Assembly: GCA_005239795.1 (NCBI GenBank)
Contig: SBBH01000235.1
Location: forward strand, 1-8,531
DNA from: Planctomycetales bacterium
GTDB lineage: Bacteria > Planctomycetota > SBBH01
Length of the DNA: 8,531 bases
Reading direction: 5' to 3'
Shown here: positions 1 through 6,243 of the stretch, piece by piece
Position numbering within the stretch: the stretch's first letter is position 1
Layout of the letters: each line of letters begins with the position of its first letter
Notes under the pieces: model-generated
The model's input: the letters and a program-made list of their open reading frames with translations, nothing else
What the model was told of the DNA's origin: nothing
Database searches by the model: none
Translations under genes and position numbers: made by a program

Positions 1-97
1 CGCGGCAAAAGGCGCCTGCGTCGCTTCTGCAAGGCACGACGCCATTGGAAATCTTTGGCTCATGTCAGAGGCGTCCTAGATTAAGTTGGCGGCAATG
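1..97. other. Left-edge stretch with no supported gene
   Basis: No gene can be supported here. On the minus strand an ATG at 61-63 opens a 21-codon frame (MSQRFPMASC...) that runs off the left edge. It has only a weak AGGA about 10 bases upstream, so it could be the start of a leftward gene or chance. On the plus strand a basic 27-codon frame ends with TAA at 82-84 and could equally be a gene tail. Neither resembles a family I recognise. Confidence 0.3.
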
Positions 98-406
98 TCA
101 TTTAGACTGGCTCCATTCCCTGAACGTCCCAGCCGGGGGACACCCCTCCTTCACCCACTCCCGGATCTCCTCGGGGTCGAACCTGGGCGCTCCGTCCGCC
201 AGTCGATAGTGAAGGATCGACCCTTGTTCCGTGTCGGGGCGTTTCAACGGACGGAAGACCCACCGCTCCGACCGGGCCAGTTCCTCGTCAATTCCCTTGG
301 CGGAACCTTGGCGTCCGATCTCACAAGAAGGGGGCTGAACCGTCGCGTCAGCACCCGCATCGGGTTTTTTTGGGCTTGCTCGGAATCGCCGGAAGGCCGC
401 TCGCTG
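98..406 (-). pseudogene. Start-less coding-like fragment, possible decayed HTH gene
   Basis: The minus strand is open for 102 codons between a TAA at 407-409 and a TGA at 98-100. It has no ATG or GTG; the first usual start is a TTG at 245-247, which would leave only 49 residues. The reading is protein-like and its third codon positions are GC-rich. It includes IDEELARSERWVFRPL, then ILHYRLADG, then APRFDPEEIREWVKEG. The last stretch resembles the end of small excisionase/MerR-type helix-turn-helix domains, where a positive or hydrophobic strand is followed by a 'FDPEEIREW' helix. That assignment is by eye and weak. The frame lies just beyond the 3' end of a tRNA gene, where integrated elements often leave remnants. 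It could instead be a real small gene whose start was lost by a frameshift near 290-310, or a chance frame. A plus-strand ACCCG/CGGGT mini-hairpin with seven T's sits at 353-371 but is too short to call a terminator. Confidence 0.33.
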
Positions 407-442
407 TTAGTCGCTTGCGGCGATTTACGTTGTCGTCGGTAC

Positions 443-515
443 TGGGCGTTGCAGGGCTCGAACCTGCGACCCCTACCGTGTGAGGGTAGTGCTCTACCAG
501 CTGAGCTAAACGCCC
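443..515 (-). tRNA. tRNA-Val (anticodon CAC)
   Basis: Read on the minus strand this is a complete 73-base cloverleaf. The acceptor GGGCGTT pairs with AACGCCC. The D arm is GCTC-AGCTGGTA-GAGC. The anticodon stem CTACC/GGTAG encloses the loop CTCACAC, giving anticodon CAC, which reads the valine codon GUG. A five-base variable loop follows, then the T arm GCAGG-TTCGAGC-CCTGC. The discriminator is A at 443. The 3' CCA is not encoded (the next bases are GTA), so it must be added after transcription. All stems pair perfectly. A plausible -10 box lies a few bases upstream. No clear U-tract terminator follows; an 8-bp inverted repeat (AATCGCCG/CGGCGATT, 384-425) lies 17 bases downstream but is followed by A's, not T's. 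The gene is oriented away from the dapF-like gene, and the two share a 71-base intergenic region. Confidence 0.97.
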
Positions 516-529
516 TGAAAGGACCGGCG

Positions 530-535
530 ATTCTA
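530..535 (-). promoter_or_regulatory. Possible -10 box for tRNA-Val
   Basis: TAGAAT on the minus strand matches the sigma-70 -10 consensus in five of six positions. It lies 14 bases upstream of the mature tRNA 5' end, a reasonable leader for RNase P trimming. No -35 box resembling TTGACA is present at the expected spacing, so the call rests on the -10 alone. Confidence 0.3.
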
Positions 536-572
536 TCACCCGCGCGGAGCGGTCGCGAGAGGCATCCCCTGC

Positions 573-578
573 TACAAT
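573..578 (+). promoter_or_regulatory. Possible -10 box for the dapF-like gene
   Basis: TACAAT on the plus strand matches the -10 consensus in five of six positions and ends 8 bases before the preferred ATG at 587. Initiation 6-8 bases downstream would yield a transcript starting at or next to the ATG, that is, a leaderless mRNA. This fits the absence of any Shine-Dalgarno sequence before either in-frame ATG (587 and 596). No -35 box is recognisable. Inference only. Confidence 0.3.
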
Positions 579-586
579 GCCGCCCC

Positions 587-1465
587 ATGCGCAACATGTT
601 CTTCAAGGGGCACGGCCTGGGGAACGACTATCTCGTCGTCGTCCCGAATGAACTCGACTTCCGGCTGACACCCGGCGCGATCCGCCGCCTCTGCGAGCGC
701 CACCAGGGGATCGGGTCGGACGGCCTCCTGGCGCTCGCCCTTTCCCGAAAGGCTGATTTTGGCCTCCAGATTTTCAATCCCGACGGCAGCGAGGCGGAGA
801 AATCGGGAAACGGCCTCCGGATCTTCGCGCGGTTCCTTCATGCAACAGGCCGGATGCGCAAAACCCGCTTCACGGTCGACACACGCGGAGGGATCGTCTC
901 GATCGAACTGCATCTCGATCGCTTCGGCGAAGCCGCCAGCGCTACGGTCCAGATGGGCCAGGCGACCTTCAAGCCCGCGGCCCTCCCCTGCACCCTACAC
1001 CGGGCGGAGCTGGTGCGGGCCCCCATCCGGGCGGCCGGCCGAGCGCTCCGCTTCACGGGGGTGAGCGTTGGGAATCCCCACTGCGTCGTCTTCAAGCCGA
1101 AGGGCCAGCGGTGGAGCCGTGAGGAGCTCTTGGCGCTCGGGCCGGCCCTGGAAAACCACCCGGTCTTCCCCCGGCGCGTCAACGTACAGCTGGCAGTCCC
1201 GACTAGCCGGCACAAGATCGCGATCCTCATCTGGGAGCGCGGCGCAGGCGAGACGCAGGCCTCGGGCTCCTCCGCCTGCGCCGTGGCGGCGGCGGCCGTG
1301 CGGCTGGGGCTGGCCGAGAGCCCCGTGACGGTCACAGCTCCGGGGGGGGCGCTCACCGTGGCGGTCGGCCCGAACAACGACCTCACGATGCGCGGCCCTG
1401 TCGCCGAGGTGGCGCGGGGAACGTTTAGCCCTTCTTTCCTCCGGGAACTTCAGAAGAAATCCTAA
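587..1465 (+). CDS. dapF: DapF-family epimerase with both catalytic Cys replaced by Ser
   Basis: 292 residues, close to the usual DapF length. DapF interconverts LL- and meso-diaminopimelate in the cytoplasm using two cysteines as acid and base. Family landmarks are clear: HGLGND (9-14), RHQGIGSDGLL (38-48), FNPDGSEAEKSGNGLR (63-78), GNPHCV (162-167), FPRRVNV (194-200) and WERGAGETQASGSSACA (216-232). The surprise is that both catalytic cysteines are serine: Ser73 in EKSGNG (normally CGNG) and Ser226 in ASGSSACA (normally ACGTGACA). Both use TCG, two substitutions from either Cys codon, so single sequencing errors do not explain it. Start: ATG 587 (MRNMFF) is preferred; ATG 596 is possible. 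Neither has a Shine-Dalgarno sequence. The reading frame stays open upstream to about 86, but that extension crosses the tRNA and is not coding. Family membership is secure. DAP epimerase activity is uncertain, and it may be a related racemase/epimerase. dapB lies about 5 kb away in the leftward gene train. Confidence 0.88.
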   Translation: MRNMFFKGHGLGNDYLVVVPNELDFRLTPGAIRRLCERHQGIGSDGLLALALSRKADFGLQIFNPDGSEAEKSGNGLRIFARFLHATGRMRKTRFTVDTRGGIVSIELHLDRFGEAASATVQMGQATFKPAALPCTLHRAELVRAPIRAAGRALRFTGVSVGNPHCVVFKPKGQRWSREELLALGPALENHPVFPRRVNVQLAVPTSRHKIAILIWERGAGETQASGSSACAVAAAAVRLGLAESPVTVTAPGGALTVAVGPNNDLTMRGPVAEVARGTFSPSFLRELQKKS

Positions 1466-1467
1466 GA

Positions 1468-1503
1468 GCTGAGTCCTGAGGTGATCCCTCCCCAGGACTC
1501 AGC
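1468..1503. repeat. 11-bp inverted repeat between dapF-like gene and permease
   Basis: GCTGAGTCCTG (1468-1478) and CAGGACTCAGC (1493-1503) form a perfect 11-bp stem with a 14-base loop, beginning two bases after the dapF-like stop. No U-tract follows, so it is not a classical intrinsic terminator. The right arm continues into ACTCGGGACT, a near copy of the same heptamer pattern (AGGACTC/AGCACTC/GGGACTT). This suggests a degenerate short-unit repeat family rather than a one-off hairpin. It could protect or partly terminate the dapF-like mRNA. Confidence 0.6.
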
Positions 1504-1530
1504 ACTCGGGACTTGTTAAACTTCCGCCTC

Positions 1531-3081
1531 GTGAAGCCCCGCTGGTTCGTCCGCGGCGACATCGACGGATTCTTCGGCCTCTTCATCGACAACCTCCTCC
1601 AGCTCATGCTCATCGCGGAGCTCTGCCCGCTGGTGGGCCTGCCGCCGGAACTCGTCGCCGGCCGGATCCTCCCCGGGGCGGCGGTCTCGATTCTCGTAGG
1701 GAACCTCTTCTATGCCTGGCAGGCATACCGCCTTTCGGAAAAAACCGGGCGCGACGACGTGACGGCGCTTCCCTACGGCATCAACACGGTGAGCCTCATC
1801 GCCCACATCTTCCTCGTGATCGGGCCGGTCTATTGGGAGACGCACGATTCGACCCTGGCCTGGCAGGCGGGGCTCTTCGCGTGTCTCGGGAGCGCTGTCA
1901 TTGAGATCGCGGGCGCCTTCGTTGGGGATCTGCTGCGCCGGCACACCCCACGCGCGGCGCTTCTCTCGGCCTTGGCGGGGATCGCCATCACTTTTATTTC
2001 GATGGGATTCGTCTTTCAGATCTTCACGATGCCGCTTGTCGCGATCCTTCCGATGGTGGTGATCCTCGCCGTCTACGGCTCCCGGATCCGGCTCCCTCTG
2101 GGGATTCCCGGGGGATTGGCCGCGGTCCTCGTGGGGATAGCCCTTGCTTGGCTCCTGCGGACGCTGGGGCGCTCTCCCTGGGCCCCGCTGGCAGGCGACA
2201 TTTCCTGGGGATTCCATCCCCCCCAAGCGGTCCCCGGGGACCTCTTCGCGCTCCTGTCCAGCCCCACGGGATGGCGTTTCTTGAGCGTGATCCTCCCGAT
2301 GGGACTTTTCAACGTGATCGGATCCCTCCAGAACCTCGAAAGCGCCGAGGCCGGAGGCGACCGATTCGAAACGCGGCCGTCGCTCTTGGCCAACGGACTG
2401 GGAAGCCTGGCGGCGGCGCTCTTCGGGAGCGCCTTCCCGACGACGATCTACATCGGGCATCCGGCCTGGAAATCGATGGGGGCGCGAATCGGCTACTCCG
2501 TCGCCAATGGCGTTGTGATCACCCTTCTGTGTCTCGCTGGGGGCGTGGCGCCGGTCCTCAAGATCATCCCGCTCGAGGCGACGCTCGCGATCCTCCTCTG
2601 GATCGGGATCATCATCATGGCGCAGGCGTTTCAAGAGGTTTCCAAACCCCATGCCTTGGCGGTGGCCCTAGGACTGGTGCCCTCCCTGGCCGCCTGGGCG
2701 ATTTTCCTGGTTGAGACGACGATCCGGACAGCGGGAGTCCCCCTTCTCGAGACGCTCGCCAAATTCGGAAAGAACCTTTACGTCCACGGGGCGATCGCCC
2801 TCTCGCAAGGATTCCTGATGACCTCGATGCTTTTTGCCGCGGTCCTCGTCTTCGTGATCGAGCGGAAATTCCTCACGGCCACCTTCTGGATGGCAGCCGG
2901 CGCGGGACTGTCATCCCTCGGGCTCATCCACGCCTATGCCCTGGGCCCCGGCGGGATCGAAAACCGGTTCGGTTGGCTTCCCACCCCGGCCGCGCGCGAT
3001 TTCGCCGCCGCCTACGCCCTCGGGGCGCTCTTCTTGGGTGCGCTCCACGCGGCGAAGTACTCAAAAATAAAATCCGATTGA
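1531..3081 (+). CDS. Divergent NCS2-like (xanthine/uracil permease family) membrane transporter
   Basis: About 516 residues from GTG 1531, almost entirely hydrophobic, with roughly 12-14 predicted membrane segments separated by short charged loops. The N-terminus GDIDGFFGLFIDNLLQLMLI, followed by DDVTALPYGINTVS, is characteristic of a divergent branch of the nucleobase:cation symporter-2 superfamily often annotated 'xanthine/uracil/vitamin C permease'. I know of no characterised substrate for this branch, so a purine or pyrimidine cargo is only a family-level guess. Start choice: GTG 1531 (MKPRWFVRG) is preferred. TTG 1513 would add MLNFRL, using a TTA codon that is rare in this GC-rich DNA. 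Neither start has a good Shine-Dalgarno sequence. The gene lies 65 bases after the dapF-like stop, with a hairpin between, so the two may be co-transcribed. It is convergent with rpoN and is followed five bases later by a long palindromic element. Confidence 0.8.
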   Translation: MKPRWFVRGDIDGFFGLFIDNLLQLMLIAELCPLVGLPPELVAGRILPGAAVSILVGNLFYAWQAYRLSEKTGRDDVTALPYGINTVSLIAHIFLVIGPVYWETHDSTLAWQAGLFACLGSAVIEIAGAFVGDLLRRHTPRAALLSALAGIAITFISMGFVFQIFTMPLVAILPMVVILAVYGSRIRLPLGIPGGLAAVLVGIALAWLLRTLGRSPWAPLAGDISWGFHPPQAVPGDLFALLSSPTGWRFLSVILPMGLFNVIGSLQNLESAEAGGDRFETRPSLLANGLGSLAAALFGSAFPTTIYIGHPAWKSMGARIGYSVANGVVITLLCLAGGVAPVLKIIPLEATLAILLWIGIIIMAQAFQEVSKPHALAVALGLVPSLAAWAIFLVETTIRTAGVPLLETLAKFGKNLYVHGAIALSQGFLMTSMLFAAVLVFVIERKFLTATFWMAAGAGLSSLGLIHAYALGPGGIENRFGWLPTPAARDFAAAYALGALFLGALHAAKYSKIKSD

Positions 3082-3086
3082 TCCCA

Positions 3087-3251
3087 AGCCTGTCGGAGCA
3101 CTATGGCTCTCGGCGCATTGCGAGCGCGGCTGGCCCGGATGCCAGGCGCGACGACAAGGCGTATCAAAAGACGATACGCCGAGGAGGAGCAACGCCGCAG
3201 ACGGGCCGGCCCCGCCGCAAGGCGACAGAGTCCATAGTGCGACGACAGGCT
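3087..3251. repeat. 165-bp near-palindromic element
   Basis: The ends are inverted copies: 3087-3110 (starting AGCCTGTCG, then GCACTATGG, CTCT) matches the complement of 3227-3251 (AGAG, CCATAGTGC, CGACAGGCT) with only a few mismatches or indels. Pairing continues inward through CTTGCG/GCGCATTG-like and GGCYGGCCCG segments to an apical 8-bp perfect stem, GGCGTATC/GATACGCC (3158-3165/3173-3180), with a 7-base loop. The whole element can therefore fold into one long imperfect hairpin. It encodes no plausible protein. Size, symmetry and intergenic placement fit a MITE- or REP-type interspersed repeat, possibly mobilised in trans. It may also act as a barrier between the converging permease and rpoN transcripts. 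Confidence 0.75.
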
Positions 3252-3319
3252 AAAAAAAGCGGCTGTCCTGACGCGCCGCCCGGTCCCTCTCCCGTGCCGG
3301 ACGTCGCGCGGACAGCCGC
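3252..3319 (-). terminator. Probable intrinsic terminator of rpoN transcript
   Basis: On the minus strand a perfect 10-bp GC-rich stem (GCGGCTGTCC with GGACAGCCGC, 3259-3268/3310-3319) is followed directly by seven T's (3252-3258). The enclosed 41 bases can form a further short GACG/CGTC stem. Orientation and position, about 100 bases past the rpoN stop, fit termination of the leftward gene train. The long loop makes it less than ideal, but the U-tract placement is right. The T-tract abuts the 165-bp palindrome. Confidence 0.6.
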
Positions 3320-3336
3320 ATGTATCGAGACCTCAG

Positions 3337-3373
3337 GAAGGCGCACGCAGAGAGGGGAGAGGCGTGCGCCTTC
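3337..3373. terminator. 12-bp perfect hairpin downstream of rpoN
   Basis: GAAGGCGCACGC (3337-3348) pairs perfectly with GCGTGCGCCTTC (3362-3373) around a 13-base purine-rich loop, 47 bases past the rpoN stop. No strong U-tract follows on either strand (plus strand: AGTCCCCTTCTT), so it is more likely an mRNA 3'-end stabiliser or a weak bidirectional terminator working with the U-tracted hairpin next to it. Confidence 0.5.
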
Positions 3374-3420
3374 AGTCCCCTTCTTATCGAGAGAAAACGG
3401 ACGCGACTTGACCCAAGAAG

Positions 3421-4836
3421 CTAATACGACCGGCGCATGCGGGAGGATCCAATCTTGAGCATCTTGCGGTATTTTGCGATGGTGCGCCGGGCAACGGCGA
3501 GTCCCTGCTTCTTAAGAGCCTCCGCGATCTCGCCGTCTGACAGGGGACGGCGGCGGTCCTCCTGCGCCACGAGTTCGGCCACCTTCTGGCGCACGACCAC
3601 CCAAGATTCTCCATCCTCCCCCTGGGCCCCCTGGACGCCGCCGCTAAAGAAAAATTTCATCGGAAAGATCCCGCGCGGGGTCTGCATGTATTTCTTCGAG
3701 ATCGCGCGGCTCACGGTCGAGACATGCACGCCCACCTCGTCAGCGATCTGCTGCATCTTCAAGGGGACGAGCTTTTCGATCCCGTGGTCCAAAAATCCCT
3801 TCTGCGCTTCGACCACCGCGGTCGCCACACGCTGAAGGGTATCCTGGCGCTGGACAACCGCCTCGATCAGCCACTTGGCCGCGTCGACCTTCTTCTTGAG
3901 CCACTCCTTGAGGGAAGGATCCTTCGCGTTCTCCTCGAGGCGCTTCTGGTGCCAGGGGGAGAGCGCCAAGCGCGGGATGAAATGGTTCTCGACACGGACC
4001 TCGTAGACGCCGTCGATGGATTCCACCACCACGTCGGGCACGATCTTGGGCGAAGCGGCCCCGCCGTAGAGGGCTCCGGGACGGGGATTCAAAGCCGCGA
4101 TGAGACGCACCGCCTGCTTGATATCGTCGATGTCGTGCCCCGTGGCCTTCGCGATTTTAGGGAGGCGGTTTTCCTGAACGTCCGACAGATGAGATTCGAC
4201 CAGATCCCGAGCCAGCGCCGCCTCGGGCGAGCCGTTCGCCTTGAGCTGAAGAAGCAGACATTCCCGAAGGTCCCGCGCGCCAACCCCCGTGGGCTCGAGG
4301 CTTTGAACGATCCGGAGACCCACCTGGATCTTCTCGAGGGAGATTGGAAGGTTCGCGGTCTGACCGATCTGTTCCAAGGGATAGGGGAGGTACCCGCCAT
4401 CGTCAAGGTTGTAGATGATCTGCTCGGCCGCCGGCCGGTACTCGTCGGGGATGTCGAGAAGCGCCATCTGCCCCTCGAGGAAATCCTGCAAGCTCTGCGG
4501 ACGCGCGACGGTGTTGGCCAACATCTCGGTCTTGGCGTCATCTTCGGTCCCGCCGGAAGCTCTGCGGGGCCCCTCGCGCCAACGGGAGAGTTCTTCGAAC
4601 CACCGCCCTTCGTCGTCGGCCGCGTCGCGTTCGGACGGAGCCACGGCGACCGGGGGCTCCGGCGCTCCCACGTCCTCCTCCTTCGCTTCCAGGGCGGGGT
4701 TTTCCTCGAGTTCCTGGGAGATCTTGGCCTGCAGGTCGAGCACGGGAAGCTGGAGGATCTCCATCGACTGGATCATCTGCGGCGCCAGCCGCATCTCCTG
4801 CGTCTGGCGCGCCTGCAGCCGGGCCTCCATCCTCAT
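3421..4836 (-). CDS. rpoN: RNA polymerase sigma-54 factor
   Basis: 471 residues, normal sigma-54 size, all regions present. Region I (about 1-50) is the Gln/Leu-rich activator-responsive segment, with MRLAPQMIQSMEILQLP and LQAKISQELEENPALE. An acidic, Pro/Ala-rich region II linker follows (about 50-110). The core-binding domain covers roughly 110-330. The helix-turn-helix is at 361-380 (QQIADEVGVHVSTVSRAI), followed by QTPRGIFPMKFFFSGG. The RpoN box ARRTIAKYRK is at 449-458, near the C-terminus, and reads promoter -24 elements. Sigma-54 gives RNA polymerase strict dependence on AAA+ enhancer-binding proteins. Start: the first ATG (MRMEARL) has an excellent Shine-Dalgarno 8 bases upstream; a second ATG lies two codons in. 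A sigma-70-like promoter overlaps the end of pabB, so rpoN probably has its own promoter as well as read-through. The usual hpf/ptsN neighbours are absent, as only repeats lie downstream. The sequence style is most like Planctomycetota sigma-54 (from memory). Confidence 0.97.
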   Translation of the reverse strand: MRMEARLQARQTQEMRLAPQMIQSMEILQLPVLDLQAKISQELEENPALEAKEEDVGAPEPPVAVAPSERDAADDEGRWFEELSRWREGPRRASGGTEDDAKTEMLANTVARPQSLQDFLEGQMALLDIPDEYRPAAEQIIYNLDDGGYLPYPLEQIGQTANLPISLEKIQVGLRIVQSLEPTGVGARDLRECLLLQLKANGSPEAALARDLVESHLSDVQENRLPKIAKATGHDIDDIKQAVRLIAALNPRPGALYGGAASPKIVPDVVVESIDGVYEVRVENHFIPRLALSPWHQKRLEENAKDPSLKEWLKKKVDAAKWLIEAVVQRQDTLQRVATAVVEAQKGFLDHGIEKLVPLKMQQIADEVGVHVSTVSRAISKKYMQTPRGIFPMKFFFSGGVQGAQGEDGESWVVVRQKVAELVAQEDRRRPLSDGEIAEALKKQGLAVARRTIAKYRKMLKIGSSRMRRSY

Positions 4837-4844
4837 GAGCGCGC

Positions 4845-4853
4845 TCCCTCCTT
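4845..4853 (-). promoter_or_regulatory. Strong ribosome binding site of rpoN
   Basis: AAGGAGGGA on the minus strand lies 8 bases before the ATG at 4834-4836. It is a near-perfect anti-16S match and fixes the rpoN start. Confidence 0.85.
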
Positions 4854-4859
4854 CGACAG

Positions 4860-4886
4860 ATTATAGCCCGCCGGGAGAAAGATCAA
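4860..4886 (-). promoter_or_regulatory. Possible sigma-70 promoter of rpoN
   Basis: A consensus TATAAT (4860-4865, minus strand) lies in the 46-base gap between pabB and rpoN. TTGATC (4881-4886) is a four-of-six -35 candidate but gives a short 15-base spacer; TTTTGA with a 17-base spacer is an alternative. Transcription would begin near 4853, giving a leader of about 17 bases that carries the Shine-Dalgarno sequence. The -35 region overlaps the pabB stop codon. Confidence 0.45.
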
Positions 4887-6226
4887 AACGCGCCGCCCAA
4901 AAAAGCCCGTCCCTTGTCGAGAGTCTCGGCGTACTCGGCCTCGGGATCCGAATCGGCGACGATCCCCCCGCCGACATTCAAAACCGCGCGGCCGCAGGCC
5001 ACCGTCACGGTCCGGATCGCAATGTTGAGGCTCCCGGCCTTGGGCGTCAGCCATCCAATCGACCCTGTGTAAAGACCGCGCGCCCAGGGCTCAAGCTCGG
5101 AAAGAACTTGCATCGCGCGGATCTTGGGGCATCCCGTAACGGAGCCGCCGGGGAATGTCGCCCGGAGGATGTGGGCCCACCCGGCCCCCTCGCGCAGGGC
5201 TGCTGCCACCACCGCTTCCGCATGATGTACGGTCGCCGACGCGAAAAGCCGCCGAGGGATCTCGACCGCGACGGACCCCGGACGCGCGACGCGGCCCAGA
5301 TCGTTGCGTTCGAGATCCACGATCATGGCGAGCTCTGCCCGGTCCTTCTCGCTCTCTTCCAGGGCACGGCGCGATGCGGCGTCGCGCTCGGCGTCCGAAA
5401 AGCTCGGACGCGTTCCTTTGATCGGGAAGGTCCTAATCTCCCCTCCCTGGCGATCCAGAAAACATTCCGGAGATAGCGAGAGGACCGCCTCTCCCACCTC
5501 TCCTTCCAGATAGGCAGCGTACGGGGCCGGATGAGCGCGCCGGAGCACCTGGTAAAATGCCCAGGGATCTCCCGCGAAGGACGCCGTGAACCGATGGGAG
5601 AGATTCACCTGATAGATCTCACCGTCGCGGATCAACTCTTTGGCGCGCCGGACCGCTGCGAGGTACGCCTCCTTCGACACGGACGGCTCCCAGGGGCCCA
5701 GCGAAAAATCCTCCACCAGCGGAGGCTGTGTTGCCAGGGATGGCCAGCCGAGCCGCGCGGGAGGCGTTTCTATCCAGGGCCTGGGGCCCAGGCCGGCCGC
5801 CGGCCGCCAAAGACCCCGATCGTGATTGTATTCCCAAACATCCCGGTACAGGCCAAAGCGCATCAGGGGAAGGATTTGATCGTCATGCGCGTGGGGGGGC
5901 GTGTTCTCGATCGCGCGCCCGAGATCGTAGGAAAGGAATCCGACGGCGAGACCTCCCCCGCCGACAAGCCGTTCGAGTGCATCGAACGGGTCGCGGGGTT
6001 CGTCGGTCCATCGACCGGCCTCGAAACGGCGCATCCGGCCCGCGCGCGACTCAAGCACGACGGCAGGATTGCCCCCCACAAGGGAGCGCGCCCCCCTTCC
6101 CTCCGACAGGGCGACGGCCCCGTCAAGGAGGAAAGGAAACCGGGCGCCTGAAGATTTGAGCGTTTTAAACGCCGAGATCGGCTCTCGTGGTTCGACTCGG
6201 AAGTCTTGAGGCCGCCCCTTTGGCAT
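4883..6226 (-). CDS. pabB: Aminodeoxychorismate synthase component I
   Basis: 447 residues, normal for PabB. The enzyme aminates chorismate to 4-amino-4-deoxychorismate, using ammonia from the PabA glutaminase, in the p-aminobenzoate branch of folate synthesis (cytoplasm). An N-terminal TrpE/PabB-type domain (about 1-170, with GFLSYDLGRAIE) precedes the chorismate-binding domain. Its motifs are EIYQVNLSHRF, SLSPECF, PIKGTRP (268-274), DRAELAMIVDLERNDLG, VHHAEAVV, FPGGSVTGCPK (358-368), YTGSIGW and GGGIVADSDPEAEY. Lys270 in PIKGT is the PabB-specific nucleophilic lysine (K274 in E. coli). Anthranilate synthases have Ala there, so PabB is preferred over TrpE. Start: ATG 6226 has GAGGAA six bases upstream. 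A frame extension to TTG 6280 lies inside an inverted repeat and is rejected. No pabA or pabC is adjacent, and the C-terminus ends at the synthase domain, so there is no lyase fusion. It is separated from dapB by a 193-base repeat-filled gap. Confidence 0.95.
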   Translation of the reverse strand: MPKGRPQDFRVEPREPISAFKTLKSSGARFPFLLDGAVALSEGRGARSLVGGNPAVVLESRAGRMRRFEAGRWTDEPRDPFDALERLVGGGGLAVGFLSYDLGRAIENTPPHAHDDQILPLMRFGLYRDVWEYNHDRGLWRPAAGLGPRPWIETPPARLGWPSLATQPPLVEDFSLGPWEPSVSKEAYLAAVRRAKELIRDGEIYQVNLSHRFTASFAGDPWAFYQVLRRAHPAPYAAYLEGEVGEAVLSLSPECFLDRQGGEIRTFPIKGTRPSFSDAERDAASRRALEESEKDRAELAMIVDLERNDLGRVARPGSVAVEIPRRLFASATVHHAEAVVAAALREGAGWAHILRATFPGGSVTGCPKIRAMQVLSELEPWARGLYTGSIGWLTPKAGSLNIAIRTVTVACGRAVLNVGGGIVADSDPEAEYAETLDKGRAFLGGAF

Positions 6227-6232
6227 CCAGAC

Positions 6233-6238
6233 TTCCTC
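6233..6238 (-). promoter_or_regulatory. Ribosome binding site deciding the pabB start
   Basis: GAGGAA on the minus strand, six bases before the ATG at 6224-6226. It supports the ATG over the upstream TTG (6278-6280) and GTG codons, which have no such site and fall in or next to the inverted repeat. Confidence 0.65.
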
Positions 6239-6243
6239 GCTCA

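Noticed and set aside
172..190. Possible duplicated tRNA end (att site)
   Set aside because: Only nine matching bases (TCGAACCTG), and they fall inside the coding-like frame; too short to call an attachment site.
353..371. Plus-strand ACCCG/CGGGT hairpin with seven T's
   Set aside because: Only five base pairs with a three-base loop, and no rightward gene is visible upstream to terminate.
86..586. N-terminal extension of the dapF-like frame
   Set aside because: The frame is open but runs antisense through a perfect tRNA-Val gene, and DapF homology begins only at MRNMFFKGHGLGND; the extension adds no recognisable domain.
1516..2652. 378-codon minus-strand open frame inside the permease
   Set aside because: Arg/Glu/Asp-rich low-complexity shadow of a GC-rich membrane protein gene; no domain, and it covers the conserved permease sequence.
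2973..3458. 161-codon plus-strand frame through the permease/rpoN gap
   Set aside because: It starts inside the permease in another frame and crosses the palindrome and two hairpins; composition is Arg/Ala/Pro noise.
3724..4866. 380-codon plus-strand open frame opposite rpoN
   Set aside because: Antisense shadow of a complete sigma-54 gene with all motifs and a strong ribosome binding site; the shadow has no recognisable motif.
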